A stretch of DNA of 39,129 bases. It comes from an uncultured Veillonella sp. GTDB lineage: Bacteria > Bacillota > Negativicutes > Veillonellales > Veillonellaceae. Below the pieces are notes generated by a model. The model ran no database searches. It worked only from the letters and a program-made list of their open reading frames with translations, and was not told the DNA's origin. The stretch spans positions 1 through 39,129 of the forward strand of contig USQK01000006.1 of NCBI GenBank assembly GCA_900556785.1, read 5' to 3'. Positions 7,903 through 15,255 of the stretch are shown here, piece by piece (position 1 is the first letter of the stretch; each line of letters starts with the position of its first letter). Position numbers and translations under genes: made by a program.

Positions 7903-7945
7903 TTAGATTTACATATCTATAGTTGATTGTATGGAAGGACAAGGT

Positions 7946-8512
7946 ATGAAAGGGACTCATTATGTTATAGCCCTGATCGTGTATATAGCATCCATAGTAC
8001 TACCTATTATAGTTTCATCCCAGGTAATATCCTTTATTCACGTTGCTTTGTATGCTGTGTTTTCACTCATCATCATAGCAGGTGCTACCATCGATATGCA
8101 TTACTATATATTACCTGATGAAGGGGCCTTAGTGCTTGTTATAGGTGGCATTTTGTATAGCTTTCTAAATGATAAGTCTATGCTTATAACAATCTTAAGT
8201 GTTATGACTGTAGGTACTATTACATATGGGCTTCGTCTTATTAGTCATAAAGGTTTTGGACTAGGCGATGTGAAATGGTTTTCAGCTATTTCCATGTGGC
8301 TTACGCCCTGGGAGATTATATGCTTTTTTTACGTAGCCTTTTGCGTTGGTTCTCTCTATCTCTTACTAACGAGCTATCGTAATCGATATATTCCATTTGG
8401 TCCCTTTCTGTGCTTTGGTGGTTGGTGTGCCTTACATGGCGGATCCTATATGGAGGTGTTATATCAATGGTTAAGGCACAACCTATACATCATCAGTTTG
8501 GCTCTTTGTTAG
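7946..8512 (+). CDS. Prepilin peptidase (A24 family), minimal form
   Basis: This 188-residue membrane protein is almost wholly hydrophobic and carries the two aspartate motifs of the A24 aspartic protease family: TIDMHYYILPDE near residue 50 and GFGLGDVKW near residue 108. Such enzymes cut prepilins after the leader Gly at the cytoplasmic face of the inner membrane. It lacks the N-terminal cysteine-containing methyltransferase domain of bifunctional PilD, so it resembles small forms such as TadV/CpaA. ATG 7946 is preferred to ATG 7931 because AAGGA at 7935-7939 is correctly spaced for it. Its end overlaps the next gene by 46 bases. Its substrates are presumably the broken major pilin and the four minor pilins beside it. 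Confidence 0.85.
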   Translation: MKGTHYVIALIVYIASIVLPIIVSSQVISFIHVALYAVFSLIIIAGATIDMHYYILPDEGALVLVIGGILYSFLNDKSMLITILSVMTVGTITYGLRLISHKGFGLGDVKWFSAISMWLTPWEIICFFYVAFCVGSLYLLLTSYRNRYIPFGPFLCFGGWCALHGGSYMEVLYQWLRHNLYIISLALC

Positions 8513-8928
8513 TCGAGTGGATTATTGCTATTAGTTTATTTTTACTTTTGATTTCTCTGTCTTTGCCTATTGTTACGACGCCCAGTCGTTATACCTTAAA
8601 TGGAAGTACTCAAGAAGTAGTATATATGTTAAAAAAGGTTCAACTTTGGTCCATGCTTGGTCATAAGTCGAATGGGAAAGGGCGCATGTTATTCATATTA
8701 AATAAAGATAGCTATACCTTAGAGGAGGATGCGCATCATCATACAGTCGATATATCGTTACCTACAGGGATTGAAAATGTACAACCTTTAACGATTATCT
8801 CTTTTTCTTCTCTAGGATTACCTTATGATGGAACGGAACTAATTTTACGGGATCGAGAAAGTGGTGAGAGAAATCGTATATGGATATCTGTGCAGACGGG
8901 ACGTATTCGATGGGAAGAAGTACACTAA
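8467..8928 (+). CDS. Minor pilin / pseudopilin (GspH/FimT/ComGD-like)
   Basis: This 153-residue protein has a short leader, MVKAQPIHHQFG, then SLLVEWIIAISLFLLLISLSLP. This fits class III cleavage after Gly with Glu at +5 and a hydrophobic helix, and here the helix does carry Pro at mature position 22. The rest is a polar beta-rich domain. The start is ATG 8467, because GGAGGTG at 8452-8458 precedes it. A longer reading frame upstream lies within the prepilin peptidase gene. The overlap with that gene is 46 bases. Such proteins form the tip or priming complex of pili or pseudopili. The exact subtype is uncertain. Confidence 0.75.
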   Translation: MVKAQPIHHQFGSLLVEWIIAISLFLLLISLSLPIVTTPSRYTLNGSTQEVVYMLKKVQLWSMLGHKSNGKGRMLFILNKDSYTLEEDAHHHTVDISLPTGIENVQPLTIISFSSLGLPYDGTELILRDRESGERNRIWISVQTGRIRWEEVH

Positions 8929-9292
8929 GGGATTTATGTATGGAGATGCCTTAGTATCAACTGCCATTATTATGTTTATATTGCCTGTTATACTATCTGT
9001 ATTTTGGATGGCTACCTTGACAATTTATAAGGCTTATTATTGGGATCATATAGTACAAGATACTGTAACATATTTAGAGGAAAGTAAGTCCCAGTATTAC
9101 AAAACAGGGCACATTCAAGAAGGGATTCATAACTCTCAATTTATTATGAGCCCTAGGGAATCTATTACTTATAAAACACACCTAGAACCTACCGTAGAAA
9201 ATGGCGTTGCCCTACAACGATTAACTGTACAGGCCATAGATAATGAAACTATTGTGTATAGCTTATCTCTCGTTTTGGAGGAAATACGTTGA
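8861..9292 (+). CDS. Minor pilin / pseudopilin with Asp at +5
   Basis: This protein is up to 143 residues long. Residues 20-24 (KYTKG) followed by FMYGDALVSTAIIMFILPVI look like a class III signal cut after Gly24, with Phe at +1 and Asp rather than Glu at +5. The start is uncertain: GTG 8861 (or 8864) keeps the leader but has a weak ribosome site and overlaps the previous gene by 68 bases. ATG 8936 would remove the leader and has AAGGGA too close to it. Its position as the second small prepilin of a run matches the ComGE or GspI place. No soluble-domain homology was recognised. Confidence 0.65.
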   Translation: MVREIVYGYLCRRDVFDGKKYTKGFMYGDALVSTAIIMFILPVILSVFWMATLTIYKAYYWDHIVQDTVTYLEESKSQYYKTGHIQEGIHNSQFIMSPRESITYKTHLEPTVENGVALQRLTVQAIDNETIVYSLSLVLEEIR

Positions 9293-9864
9293 GTACTCAT
9301 GATAAACAAAGTGGTTTTATTTTGTATTCCACACTTATGAGTATAACTATTTCTACTATCGTTCTAACCTTATTATTAGGGATAGTTTTTTACGGAGTTA
9401 TGTGGAATGCAAAATTAATAGATAGTGTTGCGATGATGGAGGATGGCCGGTATACAAGGCGTATGGTTGTAGCTCAAATTATATGGAATCCTGTACAGGT
9501 AACTGTAGAGGATAGAAATAAGACTTTATATGTTCACGATACTAAACGGACTACATTAACTGTACAACGCCATGCGCTGTATAGAAAGCTTACGGATGGC
9601 AGCTTGCAGCCGGTTAGTGGTAGCCGCATTATAGGTACAAAAGATAAGCGAAATGTGGGGTATACACAAGAGCATCCATTTAGTATAGATGAAAGTGAAA
9701 CTATCCACATGCGTTGGTATATTACTAATCGATTTACTGGTGATAAGCAATATACTGCTGGATATGGAGGATTAGCTATATATGAAGTTTCTATAGGTCA
9801 AAGTAGTATATATGATTGGTATAAATATCATGAGGAACCGAGTCATGAACATGGGAGCCCATAA
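9289..9864 (+). CDS. Minor pilin / pseudopilin (GspJ/ComGF-like position)
   Basis: This 191-residue protein starts at TTG 9289, which overlaps the previous TGA stop (TTGA) and follows GGAGGA at 9277-9282. The leader MSTHDKQSG is followed by FILYSTLMSITISTIVLTLLLGIVF, so cleavage after Gly with Phe +1 is plausible, but +5 is Ser instead of Glu. The remaining part is polar and beta-rich, with no recognised motif. Position and size suit the third minor pilin of a tip complex (GspJ or ComGF place). Assignment is by context and signal shape. Confidence 0.65.
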   Translation: MSTHDKQSGFILYSTLMSITISTIVLTLLLGIVFYGVMWNAKLIDSVAMMEDGRYTRRMVVAQIIWNPVQVTVEDRNKTLYVHDTKRTTLTVQRHALYRKLTDGSLQPVSGSRIIGTKDKRNVGYTQEHPFSIDESETIHMRWYITNRFTGDKQYTAGYGGLAIYEVSIGQSSIYDWYKYHEEPSHEHGSP

Positions 9865-10252
9865 TGCTGGATTTATTACATATGTAGCGATACTCACAAT
9901 GTCTTTTTTATTATTGTTAGCCTTTATGGGGCTGCGTATTGGTCAAATTTGTGAAGGTAATGCAATAGATGAATTGCATTTAGAAGAGGCACACTATGCA
10001 GCTCAAAGTGGAGCACATTGGTTTGTAGGCTATTGTAGAGCGGGTAATACATGGGACTTTCAGCAAAAGCTAATAGTAGCTGATGATGCGGACGTGGAAA
10101 TAACGATTGAAGCTGACTCAGTATCAGAAAACCCTCGTCATGTTATGAGTTATGGGAAATTGAAGCGTCACAAAATTGTCAGTCGAGTACATATGTATGT
10201 GACGGTAGATAAGGATAATAATATGCATGTTATAAAGGTGAAACCATATTGA
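9845..10252 (+). CDS. Minor pilin-like protein (GspK/PilX-like position)
   Basis: This 135-residue protein begins MNMGAHNAG followed by FITYVAILTMSFLLLLAFMGLRIG, a leader-plus-helix pattern with Gly at -1 and Phe at +1 but Val at +5. The segment after the helix (EEAHYAAQSGAHWFV) resembles the conserved AxxAAxxGL region of PilX/GspK-type proteins. ATG 9845 is chosen because GAGGA at 9831-9835 is well placed. In-frame ATGs at 9812 and 9830 lie further inside the previous gene. It overlaps that gene by 20 bases. GspK-type proteins naturally lack Glu5 and cap the pseudopilus tip, which fits here. Confidence 0.65.
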   Translation: MNMGAHNAGFITYVAILTMSFLLLLAFMGLRIGQICEGNAIDELHLEEAHYAAQSGAHWFVGYCRAGNTWDFQQKLIVADDADVEITIEADSVSENPRHVMSYGKLKRHKIVSRVHMYVTVDKDNNMHVIKVKPY

Positions 10253-10261
10253 GGTGAATCT

Positions 10262-11116
10262 ATGAAACGAAAAAAGAAAATACATACTGGAGTATGCATT
10301 ACAAATGAACATATTGTATGTGTTACAGCTCATGTAGAAAATAAAACTATGGTCATTACCGATGCACTAGAAATGAAACGCAGTGCACCTATTGATGAGG
10401 ATATTCGAAAATTTATTGAAATGTATGATTTAGATGATGGTGCCTACAGCATTGTGGCAAATATTGATACACAAATGCATGTGGCACCTTATGATCCTCA
10501 CGATTTTGATATGAAAGAATTTATCAAGTGGAATGTAGAGGATTACTTTAACTTTGATGGAGATAGCTTCCAAATGGATGCGTGTCGTCGAGAATATCCA
10601 AGACATAATTATCATATGTTTATGGTAGCTGTAGAGCGTCATTCATTAGAACTGTTAAAACAAGGAATACGAGACACTTATGCTCCAGTAGATGTAATCG
10701 ATTTTTGGCCTATCCCTATTTGTTACAGTTTGATGCGGCGTAGTGGGACTGTAACTGGCGTTGTTGAAAAGGGTAATTTACACTTATGGCTATGGTGGAA
10801 CGATATATGTATTCAAGAATGTAGAATTCCAATTACTAGTACCGATGTATCAGAAGGGATAGAACAGCTTGAGGCTAGATTGCAGGAGTTTGGCGTAGAT
10901 GAAATACAAGGCATTAAGCTGTATGGTTTAGAACAGTTAACTGAAGAGGAACGAAAGGATATGGAAGCTATTATCTCCATATATGGAGAGACGGAGTATA
11001 TTCCTCTACTATTTTTAGGTCGTGGTCGTAATCGGTGTAATCAAGGCCAACTAGATTGGGATATGGCCATTGGTATGGCAGCAAGGGGGCTTAAATGGAT
11101 TGGCTTGGGCTGGTAA
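10262..11116 (+). CDS. PilM-like pilus assembly protein
   Basis: This 284-residue cytoplasmic protein has no membrane segment. The basic N-terminus leads into HTGVCITNEHIVCVTAH, which looks like the first nucleotide-binding strand pair of the actin-like PilM fold. The C-terminus DWDMAIGMAARG resembles the end of PilM proteins. Sequence support is weak by itself, but the next two genes are PilN- and PilO-like, which is the standard pilMNO order. PilM binds the PilN N-terminus and forms a ring round the ATPase. The start follows GAGGTG at 10251-10256. It is shorter than PilM of Proteobacteria (about 350 residues). Confidence 0.65.
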   Translation: MKRKKKIHTGVCITNEHIVCVTAHVENKTMVITDALEMKRSAPIDEDIRKFIEMYDLDDGAYSIVANIDTQMHVAPYDPHDFDMKEFIKWNVEDYFNFDGDSFQMDACRREYPRHNYHMFMVAVERHSLELLKQGIRDTYAPVDVIDFWPIPICYSLMRRSGTVTGVVEKGNLHLWLWWNDICIQECRIPITSTDVSEGIEQLEARLQEFGVDEIQGIKLYGLEQLTEEERKDMEAIISIYGETEYIPLLFLGRGRNRCNQGQLDWDMAIGMAARGLKWIGLGW

Positions 11117-11696
11117 GGATAGACACATTAATTTAATGCCTCGTTCGTTATATTGGCATAGTATATGGCACAGATATCGATATTATCTATATGGAATGAG
11201 TATTATATACGGAATAGTAGGATTATTATCTTTAGGTTATTGCTGGTCTAGTTACGAACATTATAAAGCTGAAAAATCAGAACTATTGAGTCTATTACAA
11301 AATCCACAGTATCAGTCTATAGGGAAACAGTATGCAGATATAATAGCTGTTAAAGATCAAATTCTCAAGAATAGTTCAAAAAATAATACATCATCTATGA
11401 TTCAAAATACTATAGTCCTATATGTCATTGATATAGCTATGGAGCAAGGTATTAGTTTACAGCACCTCCATATAAAAGATGGACAGATTAGTGTGGATGG
11501 TATAGGTGTTACTGATGACGCGTGTCGTAAGTTTATAGCTAGTCTTCAACACAGACTAATAGGAATGGAGTGTCATGGAACAGTTAAAGCAGATAAAGGT
11601 ATATATACATTCCATGTGGAAGGATCTAAAGGAGAGCACAACACATCCAGTAGAGAAAATACTAATGATCGTAATAGTGTGGAGCATCATCATTAG
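11100..11696 (+). CDS. PilN-like pilus assembly protein
   Basis: This is a bitopic membrane protein of about 198 residues. Its short cytoplasmic N-terminus holds RHINLMP, matching the INLLP motif by which PilN binds PilM. One membrane segment follows (YGMSIIYGIVGLLSLGYCW), then a coiled-coil-like stretch and a small periplasmic domain. No ATG fits: TTG 11100 gives a short N-terminus with AAGGGGG about ten bases upstream, and TTG 11070 is an alternative. It overlaps the end of the PilM-like gene by 17 bases and the PilO-like gene by 122 bases. The last 30 residues are polar, ending in three His. Confidence 0.7.
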   Translation: MAWAGKDRHINLMPRSLYWHSIWHRYRYYLYGMSIIYGIVGLLSLGYCWSSYEHYKAEKSELLSLLQNPQYQSIGKQYADIIAVKDQILKNSSKNNTSSMIQNTIVLYVIDIAMEQGISLQHLHIKDGQISVDGIGVTDDACRKFIASLQHRLIGMECHGTVKADKGIYTFHVEGSKGEHNTSSRENTNDRNSVEHHH

Positions 11697-12093
11697 TAGT
11701 TCACTATATGGATTTATTAGTTTAAATCAGAAAGTTACTCAATTGAAAGAGCGACAAGAAAACTATGTTATTAAAATGCATGCTGAGTCAGATTATATTG
11801 TATCTAAGGAAGCCAAATTGTTAGAGTCATTTACGCAAAATAAGGTATCTAACACGAGTTCTAATACAAGTATTTTTGATTCTTTGCAAGGAGAACCATT
11901 AATGATTGTTAGTACTGATGAGCATGAAGGTGTATTAGAGTTAACTGTATTAGGGAGTACAGAACGACTTATAAACTGGATTAATACTGTTGATGAGAAA
12001 GAACCTTCACGCCGTATAGAAATAGAGGACATAGAACGGAAAGGCAATGTAGTATATGTACATTGTGCAGTGAAACCAACTATGAGGTCTTAA
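11575..12093 (+). CDS. PilO-like pilus assembly protein
   Basis: This 172-residue protein has a cytoplasmic N-terminus, one membrane segment (LMIVIVWSIIISSSLYGFISL, about residues 30-50), a coiled-coil stretch (LNQKVTQLKERQ) and a periplasmic alpha/beta domain, the layout of PilO. PilN and PilO form an inner-membrane dimer that aligns the pilus machine. The ATG at 11575 has GGAG only four bases upstream. ATG 11614 or 11665 would shorten the protein and the 122-base overlap with the PilN-like gene. It is the last gene of the cluster. No PilP or PilQ secretin follows, so any outer-membrane parts must lie elsewhere. Confidence 0.65.
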   Translation: MEQLKQIKVYIHSMWKDLKESTTHPVEKILMIVIVWSIIISSSLYGFISLNQKVTQLKERQENYVIKMHAESDYIVSKEAKLLESFTQNKVSNTSSNTSIFDSLQGEPLMIVSTDEHEGVLELTVLGSTERLINWINTVDEKEPSRRIEIEDIERKGNVVYVHCAVKPTMRS

Positions 12094-12123
12094 CATATAA
12101 ATTATTTTTAGTAATACTAATAG

Positions 12124-12166
12124 AGACAGATTATAGAGAGTTAATCTATAGTCTGTCTTTGTTTTT
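12124..12166 (+). terminator. Terminator after the pilus cluster
   Basis: AGACAGATTATAG (12124-12136) pairs with CTATAGTCTGTCT (12146-12158) with one G-T pair. The loop is nine bases and is followed by a T-rich run to 12166. This marks the end of the pilus operon. Confidence 0.88.
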
Positions 12167-12186
12167 GTAGCATTTTATAGTACAAT
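12159..12186 (+). promoter_or_regulatory. Possible promoter of the shikimate-kinase-like gene
   Basis: TTGTTT (12159-12164), a 16-base spacer and TACAAT (12181-12186) lie just after the pilus-operon terminator and 35 bases before the next start codon. The -35 half overlaps the terminator T run, so support is modest. Confidence 0.35.
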
Positions 12187-12220
12187 GAAGGATATGAAAT
12201 AATAAGGGGCACATAAATAG

Positions 12221-13105
12221 ATGATAATAAAACGCAATATTATGCTCATCGGTTCTATGGGAAGTGGCAAAAGTCATTTCGGTCGTAATCTTGCAGAACG
12301 CAAGGGATGGCAATTTGTAGATACTGATCGCGTATTAGAAGGTCGTTTTGGGTTGCCTATTGCTGAAATATTCAAGAAAATTGGAGAAAAAGCATTCCGT
12401 CGTGCTGAAATGGATGTACTTAAAAAGGTATGCTTATACCATGAAGCGGTTATATCTGTAGGTGGTAATTTTCCGATTGAACATCGTACGTTAAAAGTAT
12501 TAAAAAAATACTCATATATTATTGGTATTCGCGCTGCACAATTTCGTATTGTGAGCCGTGTAAATCGCCGAATTGGGAAACGGCCAACTATGGATTACAA
12601 TAATGTACATGCTTTTGTACACGCTATGATACAATCCTGGAAACCAGTATATAAGCAGTGTGATTTTGTACTAGATACAACAAATGGTCGGACCTATGAT
12701 TTTATGCAACGTATTGAAGATGAATTAGTTGCTTCAGGCGTGCAATTTAAAGCAAGACGTCAACCCAATGATATGAACAATGGAGATGATAAAGAATCAT
12801 CTCAAGAACTAAAACTAAATAATTCTGTTACTAGAAATACAAATGATAGTAGAATACCTAAGAAAATAGAAGCTCATAAACGAACTTCTCAAACATTAGG
12901 TTCTAATAAGGTAGGATCTAATACATCTTGCTGTGATAAACGTCGTAAACAGAAGCCGTCTAATCAGAAAGGTAAAGGACGTAAGTCAGAAGCTATATCC
13001 AAACAACATGTACCACAAGGGGGGAATGGATATGAGAAGAGTCGCAATACTAACAAGCGGCGGAGACGCACCTGGCATGAACGCCGCCATCAGAGCGCTA
13101 ACTAG
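12221..13105 (+). CDS. Shikimate-kinase-like P-loop kinase with long basic tail
   Basis: Residues 1-172 follow the shikimate kinase fold: Walker A GSMGSGKS at 11-18, FVDTD with Asp34 and Asp36, GEKAFRRAE with the Arg60 equivalent of the substrate Arg, and the lid GKRP at 119-122. Two substrate positions differ from true AroK. The GGG motif reads GGN (81-83), and the Arg of RxPLY is Trp140 (WKPVY). Shikimate kinases are about 170 residues long. This protein continues for some 118 polar residues rich in Lys, Arg, Asn and Ser, ending 74 bases inside pfkA in another frame. It may phosphorylate shikimate poorly, or something else. The start has AAGGGG at 12204-12209, rather distant. Neighbours do not suggest aromatic synthesis. 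Confidence 0.7.
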   Translation: MIIKRNIMLIGSMGSGKSHFGRNLAERKGWQFVDTDRVLEGRFGLPIAEIFKKIGEKAFRRAEMDVLKKVCLYHEAVISVGGNFPIEHRTLKVLKKYSYIIGIRAAQFRIVSRVNRRIGKRPTMDYNNVHAFVHAMIQSWKPVYKQCDFVLDTTNGRTYDFMQRIEDELVASGVQFKARRQPNDMNNGDDKESSQELKLNNSVTRNTNDSRIPKKIEAHKRTSQTLGSNKVGSNTSCCDKRRKQKPSNQKGKGRKSEAISKQHVPQGGNGYEKSRNTNKRRRRTWHERRHQSAN

Positions 13106-13991
13106 AAAAGCAATACATGAAGGTTTTGAAGTGTTCGGCGTTGAACGTGGCTATTTAGGCATTATGGAAGAGCAATTTATTCCTTTATCAAACCGCTCTG
13201 TAGGAGGCATTATTACTCAAGGTGGAACGATGCTAAAAACAGCTCGTTTTCCAGAGTTCCAAAATGAGGATGTTCAAAAAAAGGCCTATGATATTTTAAA
13301 GGCTCATAGTATCGATCACCTTATTGTTATCGGTGGTGATGGATCTATGCGTGGCGCTACCAGTTTAGCTAAACTGGGTATGTCCACAATGACTATTCCT
13401 TGTACTATAGATAATGATATGGGTGGTACTCAATATACTATAGGCTTTGATACGGCGCTCAATACTGTGGTTGATGCGGTTGGTAGAATTCGTGATACTT
13501 CTAATTCACATGAACGAGTAGCCATTGTCGAAGTAATGGGACGTAAGGCAGGTCATATTGCGCTTAAAGCTGGACTTGCGTGTGGTGCTGAAATTGTACT
13601 CGTTCCTGAAACTCCTATGCCTTTACATGAGGTGTGTCGCCATTTAAAGGAGACACAGATTCGTGGTAAAGAATATAGTGTGATACTCGTTGCTGAAGGT
13701 GCTTATAATAGTGGGGAAGTTAAATCCTATATTAAAGATCATACGGAATTTGATCCGAGCTTGACCGTATTGGGGTACTTACAACGCGGTGGCGGTCCAT
13801 CTGCATTTGATGCTATTTTAGCGGCTCGTATGAGTGAAACCTGTATTGAGTTATTAATGAATGATACAGATAATCGATTATTGGGCTATATAGATGGTCA
13901 TATTCGTCCTATTTCCTATCAAGAGGCAGAAAGTCTTAATTTCCCTATCAATGATAAGGACTATACACTTTTATCAATCTTAAGCAGTTGA
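13032..13991 (+). CDS. pfkA: 6-phosphofructokinase
   Basis: This 319-residue protein is exactly the usual length of bacterial ATP-dependent PfkA, which makes fructose 1,6-bisphosphate in the cytoplasm. It begins MRRVAILTSGGDAPGMNAAI with the nucleotide loop. It has GGDGS for ATP/Mg binding, PCTIDNDM with the catalytic Asp of TIDND, VEVMGRKAGHIAL for substrate, and QRGGGPSAFD near the C-terminus. Gly in GGDGS rather than GGDDT points to ATP rather than pyrophosphate as phosphate donor. ATG 13032 is chosen because AAGGGGGG at 13017-13024 is well spaced and the product starts at the family N-terminus. A longer frame from 12933 is discarded. The first 74 bases are also read by the tail of the preceding kinase-like gene. 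Confidence 0.96.
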   Translation: MRRVAILTSGGDAPGMNAAIRALTRKAIHEGFEVFGVERGYLGIMEEQFIPLSNRSVGGIITQGGTMLKTARFPEFQNEDVQKKAYDILKAHSIDHLIVIGGDGSMRGATSLAKLGMSTMTIPCTIDNDMGGTQYTIGFDTALNTVVDAVGRIRDTSNSHERVAIVEVMGRKAGHIALKAGLACGAEIVLVPETPMPLHEVCRHLKETQIRGKEYSVILVAEGAYNSGEVKSYIKDHTEFDPSLTVLGYLQRGGGPSAFDAILAARMSETCIELLMNDTDNRLLGYIDGHIRPISYQEAESLNFPINDKDYTLLSILSS

Positions 13992-13999
13992 TATTATCT

Positions 14000-14027
14000 A
14001 ATGACCCGAAAGGGTCATTTTCTTTTT
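14000..14027 (+). terminator. Terminator after pfkA
   Basis: AATGACCC (14000-14007) pairs with GGGTCATT (14012-14019) round a GAAA loop, then TTCTTTTT. This is a clean rho-independent terminator. Confidence 0.93.
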
Positions 14028-14056
14028 ATCATCATTTATTCATTAATGAAATTATA

Positions 14057-14085
14057 TTGCATAAAAGTAATTGGTGCTGTATAAT
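14057..14085 (+). promoter_or_regulatory. Promoter of the MacAB-like exporter operon
   Basis: TTGCAT (14057-14062), a 17-base spacer and a perfect TATAAT (14080-14085) lie 75 bases before the adaptor start codon. This is a convincing vegetative promoter. Confidence 0.75.
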
Positions 14086-14160
14086 TTAAAAATACTAATA
14101 GTATCATCATAAATAGATACTTTATTGGCGATATCTTCATCTTTTTATAAGGAGATTATA

Positions 14161-15243
14161 ATGAAAGAATTCTTACAAAAGCATCGTAAACGCATTATTG
14201 CTGGTGCTGTTGTTCTTTGTGTTCTTGGTGGTGGTACATACTACTACATGCATAGTGAAGGTTCTAAGCAAACACAAAACTTATATACTACTGGCAAGGT
14301 AGAAAAGGGTGATGTTAAAACAAGTATTAGTGCTACGGGTACTATTAATCCTGTTAATTATGTAGACGTTTCTACGAATGTGGCTGGTAAACTTGAAAAA
14401 GTTTTAGTTAAAGAGAATGATCAAGTTACAGCGGGTCAAGTGATTGCCTATATTGATACACGTCAATTGCAAGCCTCTGCAGATGATGCACGAGCTGCAT
14501 TAGCTAAGGCAGAACTTGATATGAATCGTTATAAAGCATTAGCAGACCAAAATGCTATCGCTCAACAAACCTATGATGATTCTGTAACATCTTATGAACG
14601 TGCAAAATCTACGTATGACCGGGCAGCAGCAGATTTAAGCGATGCTACAATTACAGCACCAATGTCTGGCACTGTTATAGGCACACCATTGAAAGCTGGT
14701 CAAACTATCAGTACTGGTATTTCTACACAAATGATTATCGCTACTATTGCAGATTTAAGTGACTTAGAAATTTACTTAACTGTAGATGAAACAGATATTG
14801 GTAGTATCAAACAAGGTGCTAAAGTAGAATTTACTGTAGACTCTAAACCAGGTGAAACTTTCACAGGCTACGTATCTGAAATCGCAAAGGGTACAAAAGG
14901 TAACATGGGTGCTACAAGCAACAGTGTTGTTTACTATACTGTAAAGGTTCAAATTCCTGAAAATATTTCCAACAACTTCTTACCATCTATGACGGCTCGT
15001 GCAACCATCTTTGGTGAAGATATTAAAAATACATTAGTAGTACCTCTTACGGCAGTGCGTACAGATAAGCAAGGTGAATACGTATATGTTATTAAAGATG
15101 GTCAACCAGTACGTACAGCTGTTTCTACAGGTGTAACTGGGGATACTAATGTACAAATTTTAAAAGGTTTATCTGAAGGTGATGAAATCATCGTAAGCGG
15201 TGATGTAACGGCACCTAAGAATAATAACCGTGGACCATTCTAA
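14161..15243 (+). CDS. MacA-like periplasmic adaptor of an ABC exporter
   Basis: This 360-residue membrane fusion protein has a basic N-terminus, one membrane anchor (RIIAGAVVLCVLGGGTYYYM, about residues 11-30), a barrel-sandwich half near residues 60-95 (VDVSTNVAGKLEKVLVKENDQV), a coiled-coil hairpin (residues about 100-165), then the second lipoyl half (ITAPMSGTVIGTPLKAGQ) and beta-barrel parts. Such adaptors couple an inner-membrane transporter to an outer-membrane channel. AAGGAGA (14149-14155) selects ATG 14161. The ATPase and permease follow at once, completing a MacAB-type set. No TolC-like channel is in the window. The substrate (antibiotic, peptide, siderophore or lipid) cannot be told. 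Confidence 0.88.
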   Translation: MKEFLQKHRKRIIAGAVVLCVLGGGTYYYMHSEGSKQTQNLYTTGKVEKGDVKTSISATGTINPVNYVDVSTNVAGKLEKVLVKENDQVTAGQVIAYIDTRQLQASADDARAALAKAELDMNRYKALADQNAIAQQTYDDSVTSYERAKSTYDRAAADLSDATITAPMSGTVIGTPLKAGQTISTGISTQMIIATIADLSDLEIYLTVDETDIGSIKQGAKVEFTVDSKPGETFTGYVSEIAKGTKGNMGATSNSVVYYTVKVQIPENISNNFLPSMTARATIFGEDIKNTLVVPLTAVRTDKQGEYVYVIKDGQPVRTAVSTGVTGDTNVQILKGLSEGDEIIVSGDVTAPKNNNRGPF

Positions 15244-15255
15244 TAGTAGGTGAAT

